This document shows, piece after piece, positions 23,935 through 36,629 of a DNA stretch of 64,000 bases. The stretch comes from Ianthella basta (Eukaryota > Porifera > Demospongiae > Verongiida > Ianthellidae), in assembly GCA_964019415.1 (NCBI GenBank), contig OZ025868.1, forward strand, positions 3,262,143 through 3,326,142, in the 5' to 3' direction. The notes beneath the pieces were generated by a model. The model saw only the letters and a program-made list of their open reading frames with translations. It searched no databases and was not told the origin of the DNA. A program made the position numbers and the translations under genes. Every line of letters starts with the position of its first letter. The stretch's first letter is position 1.

Positions 23935-26027
23935 TATGTCATCAAAGGTGCAACACTATAAACGCATGACATTATACTGATATTATACTGTATGACTTTT
24001 TGTGTACTTGAATCATGGTTGTCGTGTCCATGCAAAAAGGGATAATGCAGCTATATAGAAAGGACTTAAGTTTGTATATAATTATTATGCAGAAAATACC
24101 TATATTAGTTTTTCTTTGATTAATAATATGCAGACAGCCAATAAAACAGTACAAAACAGCATTGCAAAAAAGAAATGGATTAAACTTGATGAATGAATGA
24201 ACTTGATGCATTTAAGAAAATAATGATGTATGCAAGGAGACTGTTCAAGCTTGCCCCAATAAGGAGCATGCATGCAGTGGACATTAATTTTACTACCTGC
24301 ATGCATGTATTAGTGGCCCTAGTTATAATACTCTAGCTGAAAAAATGTCAGTATATTAAATATACTGATACAGCGAAGTCATTTGTGTGCAAGAGTGTGT
24401 TGGTCCACACATGATGCAGTCCACGTGTGCCTCAGCCACAGCCATCCACAGCCTTTGCAATTTCATCCAGGTCGTCGGTCTGCAACTTGGGAATGGGACA
24501 CCCAAAATATTCCTGTATCTCCAGCATGTTACGGCACTCTCTCTCCCCATCCACCAGACTCAGTGCCAGTCCAGGTTTGCCAAACCGTCCTGTACGCCCA
24601 ATGCGGTGCAGATAGGTCTCAAAGTCAGGCCGATGACGAACTTCATCATAAGGCGGGTTGTCATAGTTGACGACAAGGGTGACTTGCTCCACATCTATTC
24701 CGCGTAGTACCGGGATGGTCAAAATCAGCACCCTCTCCTTGCCTTCTCGAAAGCGGTCCAACACACGCAAGCGCTGCTCTGTGTCCATCTCCTCTGTCAG
24801 CTTGCCCACTGCATGGCCGTTGGCCATCATGTTAGTGGCTAGAGTGCCAGCATTATGGCAAGTCTGTGGAACAGATGGGCAGACATCTACTGGAAACAAA
24901 ATCTCATAAACCAAACTAATAACTTATCTCCATTACTTCATAAAATAAAATCTGAAAGAGTAGATGCAAGGAAGTGATCTTGCGCGACTAGCCAAATAGA
25001 TAGACAAGGCTACAGCTAGCCAATGTCCATACTACAATCCAGCATACACCACAATCACTGCGTTGACTTACTCTGCAAAAGATGATTGCTTGTCCAATGG
25101 TGATGGCCCCGTAAATGTTATCCAAGGCCTGAAACTTCTCCTCCTCATTGCAGCACTTGACATAGAACTGTTTTATGTTCTTTGGTAACTGCTCCTCCTT
25201 CTTCAACTGTAAGATTTTCGGTTCTGAGACGATTGATCGAGCAAACTGCATTGCATCTTCATTGTAGGTATCCGAGAATAGAGCCATTTGGCAATCTGGG
25301 TTGACAGTCCTAGAGGGATGGGTAAAACAAGGCGAGGTGAGCTGTGCTGCATGGTGTGTAGAGCATAGCACAAGGTCTGCCCACTTGAGTATCCGGGTGA
25401 CCTGGTCCTGGTATCCCTGTGTGGAGACCATGATGTCGGCCTCGTCCAGCACAAACAGGGCAATCTTGCTTAGATCGAGTGCCTTCTTACTTATCCAGTG
25501 GAGCACTGTCTCAGGGGTACCCACCACAATCTGATTGTGGATCACTTCTCCCTGTTTGACTGCAGAAGAACAGAGGTATGTACGTGTTAGTACACAGTGG
25601 AGGCCATGACAGCAATTCCCACTCACGGCTGTGGCCTTTGCAATTAATGGCATAAGTGACACTGACATTCGGTAGGAACTTCCCCATTTGTTCCAAAACC
25701 TTGCCCGTTTGCAGAGCAAGTTCAGAGGTTGGAGAGAGGCAGATGGCCTGGGCAGTGAGTAGAAGGTGAGCTGCAAGGTTACTTCATACACTTTACTCAG
25801 CGAGCACAGATTGTACCTACCTACCTGTGGGTATGTTTTGGACCCATCTACACGAGTAAGCATGGCTATCGCAAATGCAGCTGTTTTGCCAGTTCCACTC
25901 TGAGATTGTGCAATAAGGTTCTGAGGACTGATGAGGGATGTGCACACCATACTAACAGCTGTACTAACATGCATAAAGTGCCTAAGCAACACTATGTCAG
26001 TCAAGTGCGTATTGTGTGTATGTATGT

Positions 26028-26134
<107 letters not shown>

Positions 26135-26420
26135 CCTTACCGGTCAGCAATGAGGATGGAAAGTGCCTCCGCCTGTGTCCTAGAGGGTTTGTTGTAGCCC
26201 ATGCCATACACACCCTCACACAGCTCCGGGCATCTGTGTGCAATTGTAAAAGGGGAATTCTGAGAAGATATGTCACTAACTCGACCACATGAAATATAAC
26301 AAAACCCAGCCATGATACAACCAGTCAATTTGGCTAGACTGTCCCATCTAAATGTGTGCATGGCACTGTTATTAAAGCCACTTATGAAGGGAATGGCCGG
26401 TCTAGTGGCAAGTAGAGCAC

Positions 26421-26840
26421 ATCTGTGTCTCGCACATTTAACACATGACATAAGCCACAGCCACTGAAGAAGGTAGTTTGGGCAGTGTGCAACAAGGTGA
26501 TGACTCCAATACTGTGTAGCTAATCTGGTCTTGAAAGAGCAATAGCTACATTTTGGTGCCTATTCCTATTCAACAGCGCAGGAATGGGCGAATCGGCATA
26601 GTCTCGCAATAATAACCTAGTAGGGTATTATTGCCCCATCTGGAGCTCATCTCACTTGTAACCATCGAGTACTACGTACCATGGCCCCGTAGCCAGGCTA
26701 CAGACAACTTTAAGTGGAGCGCCATTTTCTTCGTAGCAAAAATGGCGATCCAGCTACCGGGGATACAGTGTATTTATGCCTAAACATCACCACACAAAAC
26801 AGGTTTAATGCCATGTCTTTCACCCGCATCTATATATGCA
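26421..26840. other. Intron segment unique to helicase copy B
   Basis: About 400 bases lacking a counterpart in copy A apart from a patch (ACCATGGCCCCGTA, about 26689). No element ends or coding capacity recognised. Confidence 0.5.
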
Positions 26841-27366
26841 CGCAATACTCACATCCTTAGATCTTCAAAGCGTTTGATGGAGTAGAATGACGAATTGAGA
26901 TCGACTGGCTGTACCCACAGGTCCCCATGACTTGTCTCTGCCAATCGTTTCTTGGCCAAGAGGGACACTCCGACCTTCGAAACAGGATCCTCGTGTACGC
27001 CCAGCTTCAGAGAACCAGTGACATTGGCTACCGCCGTCTGCAGTTGCTGATTTGCTCCCTGGAGGCTGTCCTGGACATCCAACGCACGGAGAAAACCGGC
27101 ATGACTGCCTTCTGAATCGGCCATTTTGCGTACTGTGTCTCCATCTCATGCTCATCATGATATCCACCAAGTCTAAGAATCGATTGTGAGCTGGGGGCGC
27201 AGCTTCTGCTTTTTGCGTAACTACAACAGCTAACCAGTCACGTGATCTTGCCTGGGCCTGCCACGACGTTTGTCTACGCGCGTCATGTGAATTATAGTAT
27301 ACCCCCGTATTACGCCGTAAAAGGGTACAATGAATCACAGTGCCATACACTACAAAAACACAGTTA

Positions 27367-27543
27367 CAGCCGATTTCAGAATGGTTGTCCGAAAGGTAAA
27401 TGGCAAATGGCGTGACATCATAGCAAATGACAGTACTGTACAATAGGAGTGACGTGTTGGCAAGCAGTTAAACTAATAGTGACGTCACGCCATTTGATCG
27501 TTCTGCCATTTGCCATTTTGGCCAACCGTTCTGAAATCGACTG
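27367..27543. mobile_element. mariner-type MITE, 177 bases
   Basis: Imperfect terminal inverted repeats start CAGCCGATTTCAGAATGGTT and end AACCGTTCTGAAATCGACTG; flanked by TA on both sides (27365-27366, 27544-27545), as for Tc1/mariner. Inner arms contain AAATGGCAAATGGC and an ATF/CRE core TGACGTCAC at about 27480. Confidence 0.8.
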
Positions 27544-27545
27544 TA

Positions 27546-28239
27546 GTTTGTAAGAGTATGCAAAATGCATACTACAGACATTTGCAAATAGTATGCAAGA
27601 CTTGTGAATATGCAGAGATGCCTTGGTGCCCACTGTCATGAATATCATGAATCCTTATCTTGTGGTATGCAACTCATTATCGTGATCAAAATGGCTGCCG
27701 CGGTCTCATGAGCCTGTGAGTCTTGAGTTGTTCATCTCGATCGCATTGATCCCCTTGATTGGCTTTTTCAGGCCTGAATCATGCCGGTTTGCTGCCGATG
27801 TAACGGTAGCGGCAGATGCAGGAATTGTTCTTGTTCCAGATCCAATACAATACAATACAATACAGATCCGGGATTAACTGTGTCGATTGCTTACCGCTGA
27901 AAAGACAACGTTGCGAGAACACCCGCGGCCGCCTGCAACAGGGCGTACCAGAGAACACCAGAGCAGAGACAGCTTCCCAAGCTCAGCGAGCACTGACTGG
28001 AGACACTGAAGAGACCCGACCGGATGGGACCCCACTGGGTGACACCCGACAGGGCGGAGCAGCGGGATGTGGCACGGGGGACACGGTGGCCAGGTCAGGT
28101 GAGGCTAAACCCACAGAGAATGGAGGAAGTGGTAAGCAAAGTTTACCCCCCTATGAACCTGCATGCTCCCTCGACTGTGCCCACCTTTGGGGCTGCTGTG
28201 ACGGGCCCACAATGTGTGCTAAGGTCACCGACTGCTACA
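27546..28239. other. Spacer, no gene recognised
   Basis: Contains a short ACAAT-type repeat (27846-27866). An open frame at 27816-28277 is rich in Gly/Thr/Arg and may be the degraded 5' part of the RT element that follows, but no domain is recognised. Confidence 0.4.
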
Positions 28240-28249
28240 GTGAGGTCAT

Positions 28250-30104
28250 CCACTGGAAGAGGAATGTCTTGCCCTGAGGTGCATTTATGACCTACCCACT
28301 TCTGAGGCCATCCTGCTGGTAGACGCATCGAATGCTTTTAACAACCTGAACCGCAAAGTGGCCCTCCTCAACATCCAACACAGCTGCCCTAGCCTAGCAA
28401 CAGTACTGATTAACACCTACAGGCAGGACCCTGAGTTCTACATTGAAGGTGAAACAATCCTCTCCATGGAGGGAACGACACAGGGGGACCCGCTGGCCAT
28501 GGCGATGTTCGCCCTGGCCATGGTCCCACTAGTTGACAAAGCGAGTGGCGGGGCAAGACAAGTTTGGTACGCTGACGATGCAGCAGCCGGTGGCAAGATG
28601 GAGGAGCTTAGAGCTTGGTGGGACAAAATCACGCGGTTTGGTCCTGAGTATGGATACTACCCAAACCCTGCCAAGACATGGTTGGTGGTGAAGGAGGAGC
28701 ATCTGGAAGCAGCCCGTAACACCTTTGGGAGTTCTGGTATCCAGATAACCACCGAAGGACGGCAGCACCTTGGTGCACCCATCGGGTCTAAGGAGTTTGT
28801 AGAGATAGCACTGAAGAGGAAAGTCGATGCCTGGGTGACTGAGGTAGAGAAGTTGGCACTCATCGCTAAAACCCACCCTCATGCAGCCTATGCTGCGTAC
28901 TGTCACGGGCTATGCCACAGATGGAAGTTCATCTCCAGGACAACTCCCACCAACGGTGAACTGTTCACACCACTGGAAAAGGCCATTCGCGACCACTTTC
29001 TCCCATCCATATCAGACAAATGGGACATCAGCCACTGCATGAGGAAGATTATTGCCCTACCAACCCGTTGTGGAGGACTCGGGGTGGTGAATCCACAAGA
29101 GGAATGCACTCGGGAGTATGCTGCTTCCTGCCTCCTGTTGGGACCACTGACCAAACTCATTTTGCAACAAGAGGGGTGCATGCCCCCAAGCATTTACACC
29201 GAGCAGAAACAGGCGAAAACAGCTATTTCACAACAGAAGACGGCACACATAACTGAGGCAACTGAGAAGGTACTTGGGGAAGTGCAGGCAGAATAGAGGC
29301 GGATGATCGAGTTGGCATCCGAGAAAGGTGCGTCTAGCTGGCTGACAACCTTACCAATTGAAGAGCATGGCTTCCACCTGAGCAAGACCGCGTTCTGGGA
29401 TGCAATCCACCTGAGATATGGGTGGAGGCCCGAGAAACTGCCTGACAAGTGTGTTTGTGGAGTCCAGTTCAACGTGGAACATGCTCTCACCTGCCCCCGT
29501 GGTGGCTTCACCTTCATCCGCCACAATGAAATCAGAGACATGACAGCCAACCTGCTATCAGAGGTGTGTCACGGCGTCCAGACGGAGCCTGACTTGCAGC
29601 TGCTTACAGGGGAGACCCTAGCCCACCAAACCGCGAACAGGCAGGACAATGCACGGCTAGACATCCGGGCCCAGGGCTTCTGGGGGGAGAGACGGCAGGA
29701 TGCCTTCTTTGATGTAAGGGTCTTTAACCCACATGCATCCAGTAACCGCCTATCCTCACCAGGAGCATGCTACCGGAGACATGGGAAGGAAAAACGAAGG
29801 ATGTACGAGGAGAGAATCAGAGAGGTGGAACACGGGTCATTCACTCCCCTGGTATTTGCAGCAACTGGAGGCATGGGCATCGCTGCGGAGATATTCTACA
29901 AGCGCTTGGCGTCACTGATTAGTGAAAGAAATGATCAGCCCTATGGAACCACAATGGCTTGGATACGATGTCGGATTAGCTTCTCCCTGTTATGATCAGC
30001 AGTGATGTGCCTGAGGGGCTCCAGATCTAGCCACCACCACCCCATCAGCCCAACCGCGTCAGTTGATCTTGTGGCAAGGGAGGGCGGGTACCTAGGTGGT
30101 AGAT
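28250..30104 (+). pseudogene. Non-LTR-type reverse transcriptase with C-terminal zinc/nuclease-like domain, decayed
   Basis: One reading frame covers the region except for stops at 29294-29296 (TAG) and 29993-29995 (TGA). RT motifs are 'LLVDASNAFNN', 'TTQGDPLAMAMFAL' and 'VWYADDA'. The C-terminal half has a Cys/His cluster (C-V-C-G...EHALTC) and 'ARLDI...FFDVRVFNP', reminiscent of the restriction-like endonuclease fold of some LINE elements. The frame reads on after the second stop for about 35 codons ('CLRGSRSS'). RT motifs before A are missing or degraded and no target duplication is seen, so it is a 5'-truncated dead copy. The family is common in invertebrate genomes, but I do not know its clade name. 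Confidence 0.75.
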
Positions 30105-31166
30105 GACTGATTAACTTGATTAATTATATAACTTTCCATGGATCAGGACATTAATATTGACTTCTCATTAACCTTTTTACAATATGTACTATGCAGGCAG
30201 TGCGCATGTGTGCCTAGCAAACTATGAATTTTATATAATAATACAATGTCATTATTATGCAACTTGCGTACCCAGGGTTTACAACGTATCTCATGAATAT
30301 CGCGTTATTATGGCTTTCACAGACTATGAATATAGTATTATAATTGGCTCCAGAAGATGCCTTCCCAATGAATAGCTGATGAGCACGCTGGAAGACACAG
30401 TTGTTATGGACAGGTAAAGATGGTGTGTATATGGCTGTGTGTTGGACTTTCTCTGCCCATCTGTGCGTGTGCTGGCGTTTCCTCAGTAAGCGTCAATCTT
30501 TCCGAAGCTCTGGTCTCATTGTGTGCTCATCCGTGTAGCTGACTAGCTAATGGCTATAAATGGCTACCCCTTTCCCCTTGTGGGCCTCATTAGATGCATA
30601 ACCCTTGCACCTCAGTAAGGTTGCCCTTTTGTCCCTCCGTAATTGTGTGTCTGTGACTGTCTTTGCCCTTTTGCCCGTCACTGGCCATGTTTGGGATCTC
30701 TCATTGCGCGGCATGCTACGTACGTAGCCAAGTAGCCACATGTACATGTGTGTGTGTGTGTGTTTGGAATCGGGAAAGGCTGTACTCTGAAGAGTGCCAT
30801 AAACGCAATGTGCACTTGTGAAGCCTTTACATGGAAGTCTTCTATTTATGCACTGCGTTCGGTATTTCTTTGCATAGCACCATTTCATGTATAATAGCGA
30901 AGTGATCAAGATAGCTAGCTAACTTTTTTCCTGGTGCTGGGTGGTACGTAGCTAGTGTATAGTGTACATGGCTTCATGGAAGAGCAGTATTTATTTACGT
31001 ACAGCATCCATTATTTACCGTATTTTAAGTATAGCTACACAATGAATGAAATAAAAGCAGTTGTAAGCACATGCAGAGATGGTGATGGTCCTTGATAGGT
31101 TAGTGTGCATTTGATCTCTTAAATACAAAACATGCTTACGAAGTGATGTTTCTGTCATTGCTCATG
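30105..31166. other. Spacer, no gene recognised
   Basis: AT-rich; short (GT)n at 30749-30763. All frames are short. It may include the 3' end of the RT element and the end of the TNP2 element, whose termini I could not identify. Confidence 0.5.
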
Positions 31167-32209
31167 CTAAATGTGTTTGAGAAAGCATCCTGGTGTGGGC
31201 ATTCCAATTGAAGCACAGTTGAGAGGAACCGCAATGTTCACTTCCTCTTTACCAGTAGTCATATGTATGTCCTGTGTTGTGGCTGCAAAGTGGCATGCAA
31301 TCATGTCCACTAGGATAAGTGAGGGATTCTGCCAAGTTTCGTCTGTGCCATACACATAGCAAGGCAATGGAAGGTGACTTTGATGCTGGCGGCAAACTAA
31401 GAACCATTTGACTTCTGCGAAATACATCCATTTGTCTACTACGTCACCTTTGATCTTGGCTTTAAAATGAACTTTTAGTAGTTGTAGAATTTCACATGGA
31501 CTGAGAGTGCAATTGTTGGCCTGCAACACAACTCCCACTTGTTGAAATGATGGTTTGTAGGCAAATACTTTGGAAGCTTTCCGTCCTCCAAACATTTCTC
31601 CTTCAATTTCCAGGCGAGAGAACTTAAGAGCCAGAGTATGTAGTGAACCTGCCACATATTCGTCGCCATGTGTGGTTTTCAGAATAGTCTCAAGCTCTTT
31701 CTTCCTTGTGTTGGTTAGGAAAATGTTGATTGATTTCTCTGGCTCTTTGCAGGTAGGTTGTGCCTGCCTGGCCAATTGGAATAGTTTGTGGGCATGAACA
31801 AGGCATTCTGCAGGATTTTGGCCATTGTATAGTTCCATTATTCTACTGGCCCGGCTCATCATGTCTGTGGTACTATACTGTGTGCCTTTTTGTTCTTTCT
31901 GGAGGTAGTCAAATGCTGGCCTCAATTTTTCATGAATATCTTCTGTTTTAGTCTTCTCCTTCCTCCATGTAAGCCTCTGATCTGCAAGAAATCGCTGTAT
32001 GATCTGGGTTTCTATGTTTCTGTTGTTTGTTTTGAATGCACCAAGAATTCCATTGTATCGTTCACAACTGAAGAGCCAAAATGAGTATGTCGGTCCATAG
32101 TCCAGTAGACACTCTTTCATGTGCAAATGCAAATGCATGTTAGGCGTAAGCTGGTCATGTCCATATAGGTCTACATATTGCTGCATAAATGCTTTAGGTG
32201 TGAATGTGC
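31167..32209 (-). pseudogene. TNP2 (CACTA-type) transposase, C-terminal part in shifted frame
   Basis: Encodes 'LTPNMHLHLHMKECLLDYGP' and 'FWLFSCERYNGILGAFKTNN', the conserved C-terminal block that follows the tnp2 domain in animal EnSpm/CACTA-like transposases. It continues the protein of 32171-34105 but in a different frame; the switch falls around 32195-32215. Ends at a stop near 31167. Confidence 0.75.
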
Positions 32210-34105
32210 GTCTTCCACCTCAGTCAGAGTGATTGTTCTGGTACAAAGAAGGTAGCATGCCTGTACAAAACTTGTCCAGCACTTGTAATGTCGGTAGGGT
32301 AAGATATCCTTGAGTGCACTTAAAGAAAATATGTTGGTCCAGTTGCGCCACTCTTCAGCTGTGAAGTTAGCAAATTTGCTGGCAATCTTACGGGGAATGC
32401 GTCTAATAACATGGGGCAGACTGAATCTGTCAACCCTTTCTTGCATGACATCAAGATGTTTGTCTGTTATCACTCCTTCTCTTTTCCACAGGGCTATCAT
32501 TCGCTTAGGCGTCCCCAGAAGCAAATTATGCATGGGGTCAATAGCATGGAGTCGTACGCAATCGAAGTAAGGCAGTTCATTGAGAATGGAGTACCGCACA
32601 CTGTATGCTCTCTCCAGTTTCTTTTGTTTAGCTGCCACATTGCTGTTCTTGTGCTGTAGTGCTAGTTGCTTGTGCTTACTAGGATCCCATTTTAGCCAAG
32701 TTGTTTCATCTACAGGGTTCTGAAGTGATTCTTCTGTTACCTCAGCTTCATCGTCCGACTGTTGGACTTCATCATCTGTCACCTCAGCTTCACTGTCCGA
32801 CTGACGGATTTCGTCATCTGTCACCTCAGCTTCACTGTCCGACTGATGGATTTCATCATCTGTCACCTCAGCTTCACTGTCCGACTGATGGATTTCATGG
32901 TCTGTCCATTCAGCTGTGTTCTCTGCTTGCTCAACTTCACCATCCATTTGCTGCACGCCATTATCTGCTTGTGCTTGTTGGAATCTGTCATCTCCATTAT
33001 TGTCATTATCTGTCAGCTTAAATGTAAAGAGACATTTGGAGCAACCTTTTGTGGCATTGTGTGATAAGAACCCAAGGACCTTTCTTGTAGCAGGTATGTC
33101 ACAGCATGTCAAAATAACTGCTGCACGAATCCACCTCTGATTTAGTATCCCTAAAGGATCAGGCACGTATGTACCTTTCCATAGCTGTTCTAATTCCTTG
33201 ACTAACGGCTGCAGGAATGTATTGATAATACCTTTGGGTTCATGTGGACCTGGTATGATGCCACAAATTATGATGTTTTTCACTTTGAACCGTTGATCTC
33301 GTGGAAGATTAAGGATGACTGCATAGATGACCCCAACACTGTAGGTACTCCTGTCGAAAGGTTGAAACCAGTCAACATTGAGCATTAGCACAAAGTTATT
33401 CTTTGCCAACAGAAAGGGTCTACCATCATGTTCTTGAAAGTCTTTCCATACTTGACCATCGTAGATGTCTTCGTATATTCCATCTGAAACAGAGCGTGAC
33501 CTCCAGTGTTCACAATCCACAAGAAATCCAGGCCTCTTAATCATTTCAGCCAGTGTGGCTATTATGCTGTTGTACACAAATGATTTTAGCGGGTAGTGTA
33601 CAGTCTGTTTTCCCCATTTCAAAGCATGTAGGAGTTGAGAGTTACATTGCCTTTTAAAGATATTTGAATTACAGGTATTTACGCGGACAATTTTTCCTTT
33701 GTGGTTCCTTTTTACACATTCTTCAAAGTCATAAAGAGTGTAACATTTGGAACAGGTCACGTAATGCTGTAATGTTGAATCGACTCCTAATTGTTTTCTT
33801 AAAGTATTTACAGTCTTGGGGAAAGCCCTTACAATCTGCTGTATATGGTCAGTTGATAGTTGCTGTCCAAGTTGCAACACCCGTGGCAAGAGCTCTAGTA
33901 AGGATTTTACTGCTGATTTCGTCAGCTTGTACTTTGATTGTAGGAGGAGTAGAAACATTGCCAAGTTCTGATATATAGAATTGACTTCTATTTCAGTAAC
34001 TGGAGACTGGTGGTCGTGTTCCCCTTTTATGCTGTTCATGCTGACAAAGACATCATCATCTTCCTCTGTGTTGTCTTGAATTTGTATACCCACCTCTTCG
34101 TCCAT
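32171..34105 (-). pseudogene. TNP2 (CACTA-type) transposase, main open frame
   Basis: 644 codons. The middle part ('LNVDWFQPFDRSTYSVGVIY', 'ILNLPRDQRFK', 'IIPGPHEPKGIINTFLQPLV', 'CCDIPATRKVLGFLSHNATK') matches the Transposase_21/tnp2 family (PF02992) of EnSpm/CACTA transposons. An early 'CSKCYTLYDFEEC' and 'C...QLLHALKWGK' suggest zinc-binding residues. A 14-residue acidic repeat (EAEVTDDEIHQSDS) occurs four times at about 32740-32930. The frame breaks near 32200 relative to the C-terminal part, so the gene is probably dead unless a small intron is spliced there. An upstream exon is likely (34731-34945). Confidence 0.8.
32740..32930. repeat. 42-base tandem repeat inside the TNP2 transposase frame
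   Basis: Four in-frame copies containing TCATCTGTCACCTCAGCTTC, encoding the acidic 14-residue repeat. Confidence 0.85.
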
Positions 34106-34730
34106 CTGTAAATGGAAAATCAGTTATACTTTGTGCATGTACTTGCCAATGGCAATTATATGAGCATAGTTTGAGGCATGTATGAGTGAACTTGCACAAG
34201 ACTGACCCACTCATCTTCGAATTCATTTTCTAGTTCATCAATGTTGTCCAATGTATCCATGGATGTTTTCTGTATTTCATCATTTGATTGCCCCTGCATG
34301 TGTGAATGTGTATAGGCATGGCATGATTAATGCAGACCTTCTATACAGCGAACAGTGCAGCAGCTATTTCATAGGTTAGCTACTGCTATTGGCTATGCAT
34401 ACACGGTACATGCTTGCATGCCTACCATCATGTGCAGTGACTGATTCATCAAAGGCTTCGGGAGCACATGGTAGTGTAGGCATCATAGTTGAACTTGTGT
34501 CTTCACTTTCAGAATCTGGAATGACTTCGCCTTCATTAACTTCCATTGTAGCCTACGCAGCATGATACATATTTGCATTTATAGAATGTAATTTTCTTTT
34601 CTTCACTAGTCTGTTACCCCATGCACTAGCTCTCTGTGTTATAGTTTGTAAGCTTACTTATAATCGGCAAAAGATAATATCAGTGAAGTAAACCCATCAA
34701 TGCCATTTGGTTTATATATTTACCATCCTC

Positions 34731-34945
34731 ACCTCGTCACTGTCTGTTGTGTCATCAAGCAGCCTCCTTTCAACTTCGTCCACAGATATTGTCTGTCTCT
34801 TGGAAACAGCTGCATGACTTCTTGGATACACTGGTTGAATATTCTGATGCCGATACCAGGTCCTAAGTGATACTTCACTGTTGCAGCAGGCGCAGTGACG
34901 TTTCCGTCCTTTGCTTCTCCCATTATTCTTGACACTCTCTGACAT
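34731..34945 (-). CDS. Probable first exon of TNP2 transposase gene (zinc-finger-like)
   Basis: ATG at 34943-34945 encodes MSESVKNNGRSKGRKRH followed by CACCN...WYRHQ, a CxxC...H arrangement seen at the N-terminus of animal CACTA/TNP2 proteins. It ends at a GTGAGG donor. A second acidic exon candidate lies at about 34440-34555 (EVNEGEVIPDSESEDTSS) with GT-AG borders. I could not connect it in phase to 34105, so the 5' gene structure is unresolved. Confidence 0.5.
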
Positions 34946-35660
34946 TGGCGCTTTTTATAATGCTTTCTGTGGCTATTTATAGAACAGTTCCCATGATGTA
35001 ATCAATGATATTAGATGTCTAGTCATGTGCACAGACATATTGGAGTCAATCACCATGATGAGTCATCATGACAGTGCATAATTATATAATTTTATAATAC
35101 AAATAAGTTCTAAAGATAGTACATTCCTATGATGTAATTTATAATAATTCTGTACACACTGATCGATCACCATGTGCATGTTGCAGGCTGGAATCATATC
35201 CCAATGCATATGTTATAAATCAGCATGCAGTACGCGTATACGTACATATATATACACCTACATACTATATGCAATTGTTCGCATGGCGTTATCTATATGT
35301 ACGTGGTTATATAGCTGTCCATGGGTGAAAATGAAGGTGCATCCAGCATGCGCAGCTGCAGACCATGGCCATGCAGGGGCGCAAAATGAATAAGTTAACA
35401 ATCAGGAGGGCTATAGCTATAGACATATGTATACAATGTCATGTGTACCCTGCAGCTCCTGCATGGCTTTTTATGCATGCACGCATATGCATGGCCCTTG
35501 CAATTGATCATGATCAGCTGCACCATAAGCGCCCGGCGTTTAGATGGGACGGTCTAGCGAGCCAGACTAGTGTGTTGCCAGACCCTTTTCCGCCCCTCCC
35601 AAATTATAAAATGGCAGAATGGGTCTGGGTTCGAGACTACGTCTCTCCTGGATCCTATAA
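34946..35660. other. Spacer, no gene recognised
   Basis: AT-rich; CACTA-type ends were sought here and near 31.1 kb without a convincing pair. GGTCTAGCGAGC at about 35551 also occurs at about 21367, suggesting the DIRS-like 5' flank or a shared repeat starts there. Confidence 0.4.
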
Positions 35661-35989
35661 CAAGTCATGTGACCAGTCCATGACCCGCGAAATGGAGTTT
35701 AACGCAGTTAGACGTGGTTAATGCCGAGGCGCCCATTCTCATTTCCTACCTAGCAATATTGGGAGTGGTGGTGCATGCTCCTTGTAAAAATGGCTACCCG
35801 ACGAACGGACCAATAGGAAGAACCGCTAATTTAAATGGCTGGAGCCCGAACGTGTGGCAAATCATTTCGTCGTTGCGTTGCGCCGCAACGTTATCGACGC
35901 TCCTTGCTCTCGTCAAGAAGTGAACGCTTTCGCTTTCGCTGGACTTTGTTGTCTCCCTGTCTATTGTCCTTCACTCCCCCACACGTGAC

Positions 35990-36312
35990 ATGAGTTCGCT
36001 GAGCGAAGAGAGTGGGACGACTAACGCTGGGTCGGTTCCAGCTGCGACTCCACCTGAACCTACGCTGGCTTCGGTCCTAGAGTGTATGTTGGCGCTCCAG
36101 CGCCAGCACAGCCAGCTGGCAGAGGCAGTACAGCATCTCGCTCCGCCAGCCCAGTCGGCTCCGCCCGCTGACTCGCAGCAGCAGGCGTCTACCTCGCCCG
36201 CTTCCGTGGACCAGGCTAGCGGCTCTGCTGGTACCGGTATTGGTGGTTCCCTTGCTTCCACCCCGGCGACGTCTTCTGTGACTCTCCCTTCCTCCGAAGG
36301 TGGAAGCGCTAG
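35990..36312 (+). CDS. DIRS-like gag, exon 1
   Basis: Ser/Thr/Ala/Pro-rich frame starting MSSLSEESGTTNAGSVP with a short helical segment 'SVLECMLALQRQHSQLAEAV'. It ends at donor GTGAGT (phase 1), conserved in the fragment at 22468. A matching acceptor is GGGGCAG before 37087. It is probably the N-terminus of the gag-like protein. Confidence 0.65.
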
Positions 36313-36629
36313 CGGTGAGTCGGTTGCGTAATAATTTGTATTGCTCGCATAATAATAATAATAATATCATTGCATGGTTGTCGTGTATGAACAATACCAA
36401 AATATGTCTAATGTATCAGGGGCTTGTAATGGTGGACATACGCTCCTGTTTGGGCCTAAACGCCTTACAGTGACGGCCTTCAGAGGTTGTACACTGCCCT
36501 TGGTATATCTATGGGTCTGCTACTTTTGGTACTCACTCATTTTTGTATGGTCAATAAGTGCATAGGGTATGCAGTGGACCCCAGTTTGTAGGGGCCCCTT
36601 GCATGTGGATGATTATTGTCCATTGTTTA

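Noticed and set aside
31000-35160. CACTA terminal repeats around the TNP2 gene
   Set aside because: Isolated TTAGTG and CACTA strings occur, but no pair of inverted ends with a 3-base duplication was found.
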